Shown here piece by piece: positions 10,161 to 22,599 of a stretch of DNA of 64,000 nt. Position 1 is the first letter of the stretch. Each line of letters opens with the position of its first letter. Below the pieces are notes generated by a model. That model ran no database searches, was not told where the DNA came from, and was given only the letters and a program-made list of their open reading frames with translations. A program made the position numbers and the translations under genes. Source of the stretch: Calamus simplicifolius (lineage: Eukaryota > Streptophyta > Magnoliopsida > Arecales > Arecaceae); assembly GCA_900491605.1 (NCBI GenBank), contig UESW01004361.1, forward strand, positions 808,475-872,474. Direction: 5' to 3'.

Positions 10161-13100
10161 CAACCAAAATCCTAAGAAGTGTGGCTTGGATCACTATAAA
10201 AATATGTAAGGATTTCTTCCAATGCTCTTGTATAATTTTTGACATATTTTATTTATTATCTGCTTAGTCATGGGTTTGTTTAATGTATGTCTTATGCTAA
10301 TAATGTGCGACAAATTGTATAATATGGAATAGATTTTTGTTGGTATTCAAAGTCATGTATGCATGTATTATATTATTCATGATAATATGTTGTTGGTATG
10401 TGATATTGATGTGCGAATATATTGTAATGCTGTGAAATTCTTGAGCCGATCTAGTTTGGCTCAATTTATTTCTAAACCTTAGCTCACTTGTAACCTAGCT
10501 CTCTATTACTGTTCATCTTTCTTCTTTAAACTTCCCATGCCACCTGCCGCCACTCGCCAATAGCTTGCCACCGCGAGGCCAACCAGCGGCAAGGGTGGCA
10601 GCGAGGAGGGATGGCTAGATTGGGGTTGGTGGAGAGGGTATAAAACCCCAGCTCCTCCTCTTTCCACCTTCGAATCCTCTCGTTCTCTTCTGTTCCTTCC
10701 CTTCTCTTCTCCTTGGGTAGAGTTTGCTGGACTGGTGGTCATGTGGCACCATGCAAAGGCCACAGCGGAGAAACCAAGTTTGGAAAGACCGACAACAATT
10801 TCCTTCGTTCTATCTATCTTTACCATGTTTTGATCTTGTTTCTTTAATTAGTGGCAGTAAGATCTCTAATCGAGCTAATGGGAGTTGGAGTCTAAGAAGG
10901 TGATGCAGAGGGTTCTTACACCTATTGCCGCCACCTATTACCGACGCTACCCTGGGTAAGCCTAAAACCCCTTCTCTATTTCATCATGCATTAGCCATTA
11001 ATATATGGAGGGATTTCTTTTGGAAAATATTTTTTTTATTTTTTCAAAAACTCCTTCCTACAAATTGCTAAAAAAATTATTTTAAAATTTTAAATGCACA
11101 AAAAAATTAAAATAAAAAAATATGAACCATACCTAAACCGAGGCATGTTAGACACTGTCCTAAGGACTAGTTTTCGCTCTTTCATGTAGATTGTAGGTGA
11201 TCTGTCTCCAAGGTATAACAACCTAACTCGATCCGAACCTTCTACTATGAACACGATAGCATGGAGGTGCAATGCCAAAAAAAATAGCAAATATAAAATA
11301 ATAAGAAAATAATTTTTTTTTAAAAAAGAGGTTCTTGCTCTTTTTCTTTTCTTCAGCAAACTTCTGAGACATAGGCACCAATTTATTCTCGTAACAGAAT
11401 CTCAAAAAATATAGAGATTCTTTTTAGAATTTGAATGGTGCCAATCCTCAATCTTTTAGCATCTATATATTTTTTCAAATTATTTTGGCCGTTCATGGCC
11501 TTGCGAGTGTTCCATGAGCGTTCACGGAACGCTCACGCCCTTGCGAGCGTTCGCAGAATGCTCGCCTGGCGAGCGTAATGCCAGCAACTCACGCGAGCAT
11601 TCACTTGCATGGGTTTTTCTTTTTTAAAAAAATAAACTTTTTTTCAACAATCCTCCATAAAAGTTTTAAATAAAAAAAATAAAATTAATATAATATAAAT
11701 TTTAGGGTTTCTTATACTGCCCAATAGGTGAGGTATAACTTGAACCCCACTTAGTGTTGATTATATACATCTGAAGGAACTATAGTGGATTAAACTTTGA
11801 ACTAGGTCTTTGACTCAGACTTTTACTAATTACACACAGTATGGATCAATTGAGTTTAAGTGGTCAGTGCATATTAAAGGCCTTGCACTTAGTACTTTAA
11901 TTTTTCATGAAAATTTCTTAAGGTTAGCCCAAACCTTTAGTCATTGCCTAATATGACAATTTTCATATAGGTAAATCCTTCAAGAGTATTTGTGACTAAT
12001 ACCCTATAGATAACCTACCTTGGATCCATTAAGAGTATAACTCAACCTTACACAGATTTACTTTATCACTTTATAAGAGCACTCATCATAGGGATGGGAT
12101 AAATTTTTTTTTTTCAAAAATTATGGATCACTCAATCAGTTTCGTTTTTACTACATTGAACCTCTTTCATGGGATCTCCAATCACAGAGGTTGGGTATCC
12201 ACTGCTAGTGACCAAATAATGGGCTTAAGTCCTATCCCCTTCGATGATTCTAGGACTCACTCCTAGATAACTCCTTGGTTAATTGATCTATCAAATTCTT
12301 TTCAGACTTAACAAATTCCAAGGCAATAACATTATTTTTTTTATCTTGTCTTATAGACTTATGATGAAGCTGTATATGGCTTGGCAATACTTAATGCTAA
12401 GCAAAAAACCTTCCTCCCCCCATGGCACTGCTTACCACACCCCATGCTAGTAGCACCTAAATTCTTAGGTCCATAATCATAATTATGCAATGCAAAAATG
12501 TCTGAGACTTTCAAGATGCTAGACAGATACCTCAGCCAAAAAAGAGAGTAAAATATCTTAAATCATGCAATTGACTGCCTCAATTATGAATTGTAAAATA
12601 AAAAGCCTTTTGTTTAAGGTGATGATCTAAAGTGACTGCAAAATAAAAAAATAAAAAAAATAAATGGGGTACCAACAAGCTTGAGATAGAGAAATAAGAA
12701 CAGAATCTCATAATTTTGCAAAGAAGTTGAGCTAGCATCATAACTGGTTCAAATTTAGACCAACAAAATCAAGTTGCAGTCTGAAAACAATAGAAGGTAT
12801 ACATGAATACTACAACACATAACATAGAGGACAAAGCATCATTTAGTAAAACATGTATATATAACTATAAGTACTGACAAATCCAACTTTATATACCAAT
12901 TAATTATGTAAAAATTTGATGTCATGTAATATCAAATTTTTAAAATATCCCTAAATTAAATTTACTAAAATTTTACATATTATTATATATTTAATTTTTT
13001 AAAAAAATTATATTTATAAATGGTAATGTTTAAAAAAATATATATTTATAAATGATATTTAAAACGGCTGGTGAGGATGTGGGGGCCATCGATCTAAAGA

Positions 13101-14020
13101 AGTTTAACGACATCTGAAAATGGCCGTGGAGCCGTTGGGCGGTGGAGATCCGCGGCTTGACTCCTTGTGAAAGAGGGTGTGGTTCGGAACCTTTGATATG
13201 GAGGTTCCAACGAAGTTGGTATAAGAGGATGTGAGTAAAGAGTGATCAAAGGAAGAAAAAATAATATTGTTCAAAAATAATTTATGAGATTACCATATCT
13301 TTGATAATGTGGATAACCACCCCTTCATGTGATAATTTGGATTATCTCATCAGAGATAATCTGGATTACCACTACAAGATAGATTGCTATTCCAAATACA
13401 TACCAAATATAGTTATCTGATGGGTCTCTTTTAAATTATCAATAATCTGAATAGATTACCTGCTACCAAATGTCCCCCTAAAATTTTCACGATGTACCTA
13501 TGCTTGTTTTGCCCGTCAAAGATGGGCTTACTTGACCTCAGTCTTGTTGAAAGAAAAAAAATTTGTAGATCACTTTCGATGCAGCATGATTTGCATCGAA
13601 TGCGATGATCCATTCGCATGCAAACTTACGCTAAGAATTCATTCATGAATTTTGCATTTCTAATGTGTGATTCAGCATGTGAACGAATTATTATGCTCAA
13701 TGCAGATCATACTGCACCAAAGCGATGTACAAAAACTTTTCTTCTGTCAGAATCAAATGGAGAATGCATTCCTAACCATCCACCAACAATTTAAATGAGT
13801 AAAATGCTCTCATGACCAGGTCATTTATCACTAGAGGGAAGAGCCTGATTGGGGGACAAAATTATCATTGTGCAAACTGATTCTTCAACCACAGTGTAGT
13901 AGTATGACTAGCCCGTGCTCCTATCGCAATGGCCCACGTCAGATGCTTAGTTGGAGATGGTACCACAATTAATGTTAGTCAGGATGCATCATTCTCTCCG
14001 ATCACTTTGTCTAAGTGACC
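10161..14020. other. Intergenic DNA with decayed repeats, no gene seen
   Basis: No coding region could be supported. A TATA-like GGTATAAAACCCC at about 10637 follows a GC-richer block and may be the promoter of an old LTR, but no matching partner was found. At 11500-11600 there are several short repeats of GCGAGCGTT and its inverse. 11620-13050 is AT-rich. At 13430-13482 a sequence ending CTACCAAATGTCCCCCT looks like one end of a MITE without its partner. Confidence 0.5.
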
Positions 14021-14029
14021 GACCTTTGT

Positions 14030-15283
14030 TAGTATGGATGCTGCTAACAACCTTCGGGTCAGTGATCTACTAATGGAAGATGATAGGACCTGGAGAACCT
14101 AGAATTTCTCTAGGCTATTTGGGTCCTAACTAGTTTCTCATATTCTCGTTGTCCCGATTCTACTTTACTGGGGGCATGACCTTAGGGTCTGGGGCCCTTC
14201 TTGCTACCCAAGGCTCCAGCGTGTTTCCTCTATAAACTATGTAGGGGACCATCTGATACTACATTTACGGCGATGTAGATTTATAGACTCCCTATCCATT
14301 CGAGAGTGATGCTTTTTCCTTTGGAAGATAGCATGGGACCGCCTCCCTACGAAGGCTCTCCTAAGTTGGAGAGGCATGGACATCGTGGGGTCTTGTCCGA
14401 TTTGTGGGGCTCATGAAGAGACGACAGAGCGTGCTATCCTGAACTGCCCTAGGGTGAGGCAGATTTGGAGGACTACTAGTAGATGATCTTTGTGGCCTGA
14501 CTGCATTCCTTTCTTTGGTTCCTCCACTTAGCTCCACACATGAGGCCTGCTTTGTTGTTTATATTTCCTATTAGGTCTGGTTAGCTAGGAATACAATGAT
14601 ATTTAAGGTAGAGGTTATCCCGATCCACCGGAGTATTCTGTGAGCCAGATGCTTAGCATTAGAGTACCTACGATTTGATGCTGCCACTCATCTAACTACC
14701 CCAGGTTTCTGGGTCTTCCATGCTACTCCGGCAGTGGTCCATAGGGCGATTTCTATCTTCTGGGAGCTCTCCTGAGGTTTGTCAAGATGAACTTTGATGG
14801 TAGCATACGAAATGCTGCTGGTGGTGTAGGGTACGTTATTCGGACTACTGATGGGAGACTTGTGGCAGCCGACGGAACTTTCTTTCAGGACTCTTTTGTT
14901 CTGAAAGTTGAGCTCAAAGCAGCAAGGGTTGGCATCATTAGAGCGACCCAATAGTTGCGGGCTCAATGGATCCTCATCGAGGGACTCTTCTACCGTTATT
15001 GGATGGATTCAGGATGGAGCGGACCACGATGATGCCCACCCGCTTCTTTCTAATATTTAACAGCTTTTGCAGGTCCCTGGCGGTTATCATAGTCCATCAT
15101 ATTTATCGAAAGATAAACTGTGCGGCCGACTGGGTTGCCTCCTATATAGCTCAGCACTCCACTGATTGGACTTGGTCTCAGGAAGATAGAATTTTATTCT
15201 CTCTTCATGTACCTTTTTTTTGATCTTCTAGATTGTCCTTGTCCAAGAATTATGTGATCGCCCATCTGTACCAAAAAAAAGTT
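14030..15283 (+). pseudogene. Decayed LINE 3' end: zinc-binding region and RNase H
   Basis: Translation from 14310 gives a stretch with WKIAWDRLPTKALLSW followed by CPICG, a spaced HEE and NCP. This is the reverse-transcriptase-associated zinc region found at the C-terminus of plant LINE polyproteins. From about 14785 comes an RNase H-like start, VKMNFDGS, with GG..GYVIR and later RKINCAADWVA, as in plant LINE-type RNase H. Stops and frameshifts interrupt it throughout. It ends at a short A-run (15275-15282) after CATCTGTACC, a typical LINE 3' end. The upstream reverse transcriptase was not found, so this is a 5'-truncated, dead copy. Confidence 0.7.
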
Positions 15284-16789
15284 AAAAATAAAGGAAGGGA
15301 GGGAAAAAGAAGAAAGGAAAAAAAAAAGACTAGCAGCAAATGGTATCTTGTCAATACGTGTAAGAAATTTCATAGCAGACTAGGAGAAGTATAAAGAAAA
15401 TTAACATATTCTTTTTAACAAATTCAAAATGGAATTCCTTTTCAAATGACCTGTAAACAAAGTTACAGCTTCTTTCTCTTTTATACATGTAAGGGTAATG
15501 ACTACTTGATTCATTGTACTTGGGATAGAACCAATAAGATTAATTTTGAATAATAAAAGTTCTATATATATAGTGATTTACTATCTTTTTATACATCAAT
15601 TTTGATTTGAAAACTCTTAAACCATGCATCAAGTAATGCAAAAATTGAATAGATTCATCATTAGTAAATCCCTAACCTATAAGCTAGGAGATTTATTATA
15701 TTACATGACATAGATTGTTTAATATTTTGATCACTTGATGAATATGGTATAAATCTCCAAATTACTTGATTTTTGATATATATATAAATTTTAAAGATAG
15801 TAATCATGTTTAATGACTCCATTTGTTATAAAATTATATCATTTATATAAATTTGATGGGATTTAAGAGGGGTTCAGCTACAATATAGATAAGTACATGA
15901 TTTTCGATCACATTTCCTATACTTGCATTCATATAATCCTGAAGTTATCCTATCTTTTTCACTTTTTTTATCTCTATAATTTGTGAACCATATTAATCAA
16001 TGTTGAGGAAGGTACTCAATCTAGTCTTGGTTACATTTAAATGTAATGAAGTGCAGCATCCGATCATTTTTTACTTTTAGATTCATACGGATTTTGAAGC
16101 CATTCCACTTTTTTTACTTTTCTATCTTTGGAATCCATAAATTATGTGAATGCAAGGATAGGGGAGATGACCAGTTCAATGCTTGACTTCACTCGAATGT
16201 AACCAAGTTCAAGATTCGCTCATCTTCCATACTACTGGATCTACACGAATTTTAGAGCCATTTATCTTTTTAATCTTTGGGATTCATGAGCTGTGTGAAT
16301 CTAAGGATGGAAAAGATGATCGAATTTAAACTTGGCTACAATGAAATGTAGCTATATCTACTCCTCTATCTATATATATATATAACGGATAACTATTGTA
16401 GAATTATTGCCATATCATATTTTACTGCTTTGAAGAAGTTTTTATGTAATTCTATCATCATGCCTTAGAAAGCTACGTGAGTTCATTTCTTTTCATGCCA
16501 ATAATTTAGTGGTAAAAAACTTTCTTTCAAGCTTGCCCCTTCATCATTCATATGGTTACTAAGTTGGTATTTAAATTGTCTGTTGGAAAAGGTTTAGAAA
16601 GAGGATAAAAGTAATTCAACATGGTTATGTAACCCATGTACATGTAAAAGCCTATACCAATGGATGTTTAGCATCGTATCAACTATATCGATTATTACGT
16701 TGAAGATTTTAATATTTATATAAATAATAACTTTTTCACTAATATTTTGGAAAGTCGTTTTAGTTTGCCACAAGTGCGATACCATTAGC
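15284..16789. other. AT-rich intergenic DNA, nothing recognised
   Basis: About 1.5 kb of AT-rich sequence without a credible open frame. Several segments at 15900-16350 repeat the theme 'CATTTAAATGTAA' and 'ATTCATAC...TTTTGAAGCCATT' in diverged form, suggesting old internal duplications. Nothing functional can be assigned. Confidence 0.4.
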
Positions 16790-16995
16790 GTAGCTTGGTC
16801 CCATTTGACCGTTAGCGTAGCTTGCTCAGCATTTGACGGGCTTTGACAACTCTAGTCCACGCAGGACGCGTCGAAGGGGACCAGTGCCGCTCTGCCAACC
16901 TCTCCTTCCCGGACTCAAAGAAGGCATGGAAGAGTCTTAATCAAAGCCTTCTTCTTCCTTTATTTAAACGACCCTAGGCCCCTCTTCCGAACCAA
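16790..16995 (+). promoter_or_regulatory. Promoter of the lectin receptor kinase
   Basis: TATTTAAA at 16961-16968 is the likely TATA box, putting transcription start about 30 bases downstream, near 16995. Upstream lie TTTGACC (about 16805), TTTGACGG and TTTGAC. TTGACC matches the W-box core bound by WRKY factors, which would fit a defence-related receptor gene; that link is inferred. The region is duplicated at 1320-1500. Confidence 0.6.
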
Positions 16996-17084
16996 GAACC
17001 AGTAGTGGCCGGGTGTTGGAAGTGCCTGAGAAACGCTATACGGGTAGTCGTCTTGTCCCTCCGTCTGGCAACCAAATCACGCAG

Positions 17085-17208
17085 GTGAGACCTCTTCTCT
17101 TTCTTCTCTTGTTCCTCTTCCTCTCCATTCTTCTGTGATGTCGCCGGTGAGCCGCCAATGGCCACCGGAGTTTAGTATCCGTTCAGCCCGTGTTTTACTC
17201 TGTTTCAG
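17085..17208 (+). other. Possible 5'-leader intron of receptor kinase
   Basis: CGCAG|GTGAGA at 17080-17090 is a good donor, followed by a pyrimidine-rich stretch and TCTGTTTCAG|GG, a good acceptor, at 17208. Both ends are conserved in the orphan copy near 1595-1720. If spliced, a short upstream ORF would sit just after the junction. Confidence 0.5.
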
Positions 17209-17212
17209 GGAA

Positions 17213-17239
17213 GATGACGGCCGTATTGAAGGCTGATTG
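17213..17239 (+). promoter_or_regulatory. Short upstream ORF in receptor-kinase leader
   Basis: An ATG at 17213 opens an 8-codon frame (MTAVLKAD) closed by TGA, 133 bases before the kinase start. The orphan copy keeps ATG, length, the last four residues and the stop (MTTEFKAD). It could lower translation of the main frame, but there is no direct evidence. Confidence 0.45.
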
Positions 17240-17371
17240 AGCCATAATCCCCCACCGGCGCCTCACCAAAAAAAAGCGCCGGCAATAGCCGACGGTTGGA
17301 CGAATTGCCAACCGACGAAACACCCTTTCATGTATCTATGTAGCAGGCTGGTTTCCGTTGCTTCTTCCCTC

Positions 17372-19785
17372 ATGGATACCAGGAGGATGACGCCATGTTC
17401 CTCTCTTTCTACGTTTCTTCTATTATTTCTTTACTCTTGTCTTCACATCCAACTCTGCTTAGCCACTGCTGATAACATCTCTTGGGCCAATCCCTCTCCG
17501 GAAACCAGACCATAGTGTCCGATGATGGCAACTTTGAGCTGGGGTTCTTCGCACCAGGTAACACTAGTAGCTACTACGTGGGCATCTGGTACAAAAAAAT
17601 TACTCTCCGAACCGTTATCTGGGTGGCAAACAGAGCAACACCCATCTCCAACACCTCCTCTGCCGAGTTAAAAATCTCAGAATATGGCAAACTGGTACTT
17701 CTTCTTAATAGTTCAAAAATCCCAGTATGGTCTTCCAATTCCAGTCCATCAACCCCAGATTCCACCGTTGCAGTGCTTGTCGACACCGGAAATCTTGTTC
17801 TAAGAAATGGTTCGACCAGTACGATTTGGCAGAGCTTTGATCATCCAACGGACACATTCATGCCGGGTGGATGGATTGGAGTCAACAAGATCACAGGGGA
17901 GTATCAGAGGATGACTTCATGGAAGAATCCTGAGAACCCTGCCCTCGGGCCTTTCACTGCAAGCATGGACCCTGATGGATCCAATCAATTTGTATTGATG
18001 TGGAATGGTTCTGAAATTTATTGGACTACGGGGCTATGGAATGGCTACTACTTTCCGGGGCTCCTTAGTGCCATCGAAACTACTTTCATCAACTTCACCT
18101 TCATCGACAATAGGCAGCGGAAGCAGGCCGCGTATAACGTCGTCCACAGTTCTACCTTCACCCGGGGTGTAATTGATTCATCTGGGCTATTAAGGCAAAT
18201 GTTTTTGGCTGAATGGATCCCAACAGTGGCAGACACTCTTGACGATGCCTTTGGCTCAATGTGATGTATACTCTTTATGTGGAGCTTTTGGTATTTGCGA
18301 CTCTAAGGAAAGCTCAAGTATTTGCAGGTGCTCCAATGGTTTCAGACCAGCTTCAGTCAAAGAATGGGAATCGAATTATTGGAATTCAGGATGCGTGAGG
18401 AAAACCAATTTGCAATGCAGTAACAAAAGCTTGGCTGGAGGAGAGGAAGATGGATTCTCTAAGATGACCAATATGAAGTTGCCCACCAATCCACATAATT
18501 TGACAGTTGGAAGTTCGGAAGACTGTAAACTGGCTTGCTTGAACAACTGCTCATGTAGTGCGTATGCTTATGAGAGTGGATGCTCGATTTGGACTGGAGA
18601 CCTTCGGAACCTTCAACAACTCTACGATGGTGATACTGGAGCTGCGACTCTTTATCTCCGGCTTGCTGCTTCTGATCTTCCAAGTTCAAGTAGTTCACAT
18701 AAGTTTGCGATTTATATCCCTCTTAGCGTTATTTCTGGAATTTTTATTATATCATGTGTCCTCTTCGGGCTAATTTGGGCAATTCGAAGGAGGAAACAAA
18801 CTCTGAACGCAAAACCAGTTGATGGTTCTCTGATGCAATTTAGTTATGGTGATTTGCAGCGTGCGACCAAGAACTTCTCTTTGAAGTTGGGGAGTGGAGG
18901 CTTTGGGTCTGTTTTCAAAGGAACTTTAACCGATGCAATTGAAGTAGCTGTGAAGAAGCTTGAAGGCCTCGGACAAGGAGAGAAACAATTCCGAGCCGAA
19001 GTCAGCACATTGGGTACCATTCAGCATGTCAATTTGGTTCGCCTCTACGGGTTCTGCTTAGCGGGCAATGAAAGGCTTTTAGTCTATGAGTACATGTCTG
19101 GAGGCTCCTTGGACTATCATCTCTTTCAGAATGATTCCTCAGTTCTACACTGGAATGCGAGGCATCGAATTATTCTTGGGATCGCAAGAGGATTAGCCTA
19201 TCTGCATGAGAAGTGCAGGGAGTGCATCATACACTGTGACATAAAGCCAGAGAACATACTTCTAGACGAGGAGTTATGCGCCAAAATTGCAGACTTCGGC
19301 ATGGCGAAGCTCGTAGGTCGTGACTTCAGCAGGTACTGACAACGATGAGGGGAACTATTGGCTATCTCGCACCCGAGTGGATTTCAGGCCTACCAATCAC
19401 ATCCAAGGTTGATGTCTACAGCTTTGGGATGATGCTCTTTGAGGTGATAACAGGCCAGCGAAACATTATGCACTCTGGGGATGGATGCATAAGCTTTAAT
19501 CCTTCCTGGGCTGCAACAAAGGTCATTGAAGGTGATATACTTTGCTTATTAGACCATAGATTGAATGGTGCTGCTGACATTGAAGAGCTGACCAGAGTCT
19601 GTAGAGTTGCTTGCTGGTGCATTCAAGACTCTGAAGCTCACAGGCCTACAATGGGACAGGTGGTACTAATCCTAGAGGGAGTTTTGGAGGTGAACGTGCC
19701 ACCGTTCCCAAAGGCTCTTCAGCAACTCATGGGAGATCAGAGCCAAATTCCTGTCAACAAGCGTCAAGCTACAACGGGCACTTGA
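17372..19785 (+). pseudogene. G-type lectin S-receptor-like Ser/Thr kinase, frame broken
   Basis: An intronless receptor kinase of about 804 residues, the usual length, predicted at the plasma membrane. ATG 17372 starts a hydrophobic signal peptide (residues 8-30). Then come a B-lectin domain (about 37-155), S-locus glycoprotein region (190-330), cysteine-rich PAN/apple domain (about 353-440), one membrane helix (445-471) and a kinase (about 503-770) with LGSGGFGSVFKG, VAVKK, HCDIKPENILLD and DFG. The HCD instead of HRD makes it a non-RD kinase, common in immune receptors. It most resembles the At2g19130-type subgroup. Three single-base breaks disturb the frame: a missing G in the run at 17484-17486, an extra T in the run at 18202-18206, and a missing G at 19332-19333. 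No other stops occur and all motifs are intact, so these are either sequencing errors in homopolymers or a very young pseudogene. Confidence 0.9.
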
Positions 19786-21252
19786 ATTTCTTTGCGGAGC
19801 ATGCCAATAATGGGAACAATATATACGGGTGAAATATAGCATATAGCTGTTAGGATCCTTAAGAATGACCTCAATGTTCTATAGTGGATGTAGTATCTAT
19901 TTAGTGGCATAAATTAGTTTATGCTTGTATTCTTATGTAAAGGTGTAATGTTGTATAGTTTCTTTCTAACAACTTTTGCATAATTAGATCGGCTCTGATA
20001 CCAATATAATTGCCATGCTGAATTCAGATTATAACAATTCGTCACACATAAAGTATGCAAGGCTTCTATTACTCAAATAAAATGAAACTATTATTTCATA
20101 AACATTCATCCAACAAAATATTAATATAACTAAAAATAAAGAAAATATTTAGCATAAAATTTATTTAAAAATAACTAAGAAGATCTGACAATACTGCTTA
20201 TATATGATCCGTATCTTATTTTGTTTAATTTGAAAAAGATAATATAAGATTACGCTCAATAAATAAAATTATTATAAGTTAATAAAATAATTAGGCATAT
20301 ATTATTATAATAATGTATTTTTTAAAATTTTATAATTTATCAAATGTTATCAAATAATCTCTCTCCATAAAAAAATTATTATAACTTCAGAGCAACTTCA
20401 ATCTTTAATGGATTCAGTTGGCTGAAAGGTACAATCTAAACTTCAAGCTTAAAGCAATGGACCTAGAATTACTGTTCAACCTTAATTAAAAGCTATCTGT
20501 TAGCGTTCGAGTGGTGAGGACGTCACAGAGATATTGTTGATATTGTTCAACTGGGACCGCTACAGGTGTGTTAAGTCGTCGCGAATAAATCTGTCAATTT
20601 TTTAAAAAATATTTATCATCGTTGGATAGAAACAACCATGCATGATGTTGGAACCGTCAGTGATAATTTGTCGCTATTTTTTTCTGGCAGGTCCCCATTA
20701 AGCAATGGGCTTCTGGAGTGCCCGCCTTCCCCTCCCTTGGCATTGGTGCTAGAGATTTTATCTTCTCTTATGCTGTACCTAAAATGATTTAATCAACACA
20801 AGTTTACATGCATGTTAATTTTTATATAATATATATTTAATGAACAACGAGCAGCAATTTTTCAGGTAATAAGTAAAACCAAGTGTACGATGCGTATCTA
20901 TCGGCGCCTTCCTTAATGCGCATATGCAGCATGTCATGTATCCATAGATGTATGTAGCTGATTCCATGCACGGCTTGTATGTGGAGGGTGTGGAAGTGAT
21001 ACACTATCATTGTTTGTATATTTTATAATTTTTGAGTAATTTTATTCTCAAACTTGCATTTGAAATTGATGATATACATTTGTCAAATCACTAGCATTCG
21101 ATGACATGATCATTTAAGGTTGTGTTTGTTAATGTGGACTGTTTATAAGATAAATTATCACTGAATAAATTATTAATAATGTTAATTACTATATTTAATA
21201 TATACATGTAATATTACAGTAATTTGATTACTATGTTTGCTTTGATCAATAG
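19786..21252. other. 3' flank of receptor kinase, AT-rich, no gene seen
   Basis: Nothing coding. GGCTCTGATACCAAT at 19991-20005 is the reverse complement of an initiator-Met primer site, hinting at an eroded minus-strand retroelement, but no LTR pair was found. From 21117, GGTTGTGTTTGTTAATG resembles one end of a Tourist-like MITE cut by the Tat element that begins at 21253. Confidence 0.4.
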
Positions 21253-21619
21253 TGTTGCCGTCGGGATCCGTCCTCCGACTCGGGCGCAGTCGATCTCCAG
21301 GGGGGCGGACCTGCACACAAATCCTCGTGCGAGAGGCGTTGGGGGTGGCCCTCCGCGGAAGACCCTCCGACGCTCAAGTCAGTGAGAGGAAATCGGCGAT
21401 CAATCAGAAAACGGGGAGGTGGATCCCTCTGGGGAGTCTCTCCGGGGGCCGGCCAATCGGGAGCTCTAAAGGGGTGAGAGCACCGACGAGCAGCAGGAGA
21501 GTGGGGAGTGAGGGTGTGAGCACGCGCGTACCTGAGGGAATCTGTGAGCGTGATACTTATAGGCTGTCACCTGGATCTTGAGCGTCTTCTGGAAGGTTCA
21601 GAGGTTGTTAGGATACGAG

Positions 21620-22333
21620 TAGGGGTGCAACTCGGGCTCATGAAACTCGGGTTTACCTCAACCCTAACCCTAACCCTATTTATAAAATGTCAACCCTAAC
21701 CCTAACCCTAACCCTATTTGTAAAACCTCAACCCTAACCCTATTTTTAAAAATCGGGTTCGGGTTGAGTTTCGGGTTAGAATTTGGGTTGATGAGAAAAA
21801 AAAAAAAATTGCTTTTTCTAAAGTAAATAAACACCGAATTATGGATCCCAAAGATGGAAAAACAAAATCCCTTACCGAACGCATAAGCTGGACTCGGGGC
21901 TTTGATATTGTATTTAAAAAAAAGTCTTACCTAAAACAAAGAAGAGGAGGATGTGCTATAAACAAAGAAGAGGAGGAGGTGGGAAGTGAAACAAAATGTG
22001 TAGATGGTTTGCCTTTATGTTTGTCCTTTTCCTCGCTTGCGACTGACGGCCTTGCCCTCCTCGCTCTCAAGTTGACCATCTCGTCCGATCCGATTGGTGC
22101 CTTTAATGCCTCCAAAATCTGGTGCCGATAAGCTACCCCTATTCGGGTAACCCTCGGGTTCGGGTTATCTCGGGTTCGGGTTGTGGTCAACCCTAACCCG
22201 GGTCAATTGCAAATCGGGTTGGGTTAAATTCGGGTCTTTCGGGTTCGGGTTGGACAAACATGAGTTTAAACACTGTTATAAATCGGGTTCGACGGGCCGG
22301 GTTCGGTTGAGCCCGGCCCAAGTTGCACCCCTA
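21620..22333. mobile_element. Non-autonomous hAT element with telomere-like subterminal repeats
   Basis: 714 bp with inverted ends TAGGGGTGCAACTCGGGC and GCCCAAGTTGCACCCCTA, flanked by the perfect 8-bp duplication GATACGAG (21612-21619 and 22334-22341). The 8-bp duplication and the TAGGGGTGCAA ends are hAT features. The left subterminal region is made of CCCTAA blocks (21660-21745) and the right one of GGGTTCGGGTT blocks (22140-22310). The interior has no transposase. A second member lies at 40655-42772. Confidence 0.9.
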
Positions 22334-22599
22334 GATACGAGAGTGGATCGAATCAGGCCGTTGTGAGGCTGTTGGGATCCGTATCTTGTCCGTTAGGGGA
22401 TCGACGGCTGGGAGAGCTCCCTGATGGCTTAATATCTGGTAGATGCGTAGGTCTCAGGTAGCCTTGATAGGTTCTAGACTACTTCTCAGCATGATTCCTT
22501 GCCTAGGGTGCCGTTATATTAGGCTTAGGCTCTCCCGCGTCGGGTTCCGCGGAGGTGGGTATTGGATCGTGGGTCGTTCAGTGAAGCCGGGCCATGGAG

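Noticed and set aside
10600..10700. TATA box of a possible gene at 10637
   Set aside because: No coding frame follows; an old LTR promoter is more likely but no partner LTR was found.
13430..13482. MITE end (AGGGGGACATTTGGTAG on the minus strand)
   Set aside because: No matching opposite end or target duplication could be found.
19991..20005. Primer-site complement GGCTCTGATACCAAT suggesting another retroelement
   Set aside because: No LTR pair or coding remnant nearby, so it is mentioned only in the flank entry.
21655..21760. Possible interstitial telomere or chromosome-end sequence (CCCTAA blocks), also at 40695-40785
   Set aside because: Both tracts are interrupted by TATTTGTAAAACCTC and lie inside hAT elements with perfect 8-bp target duplications, so they belong to the transposon.
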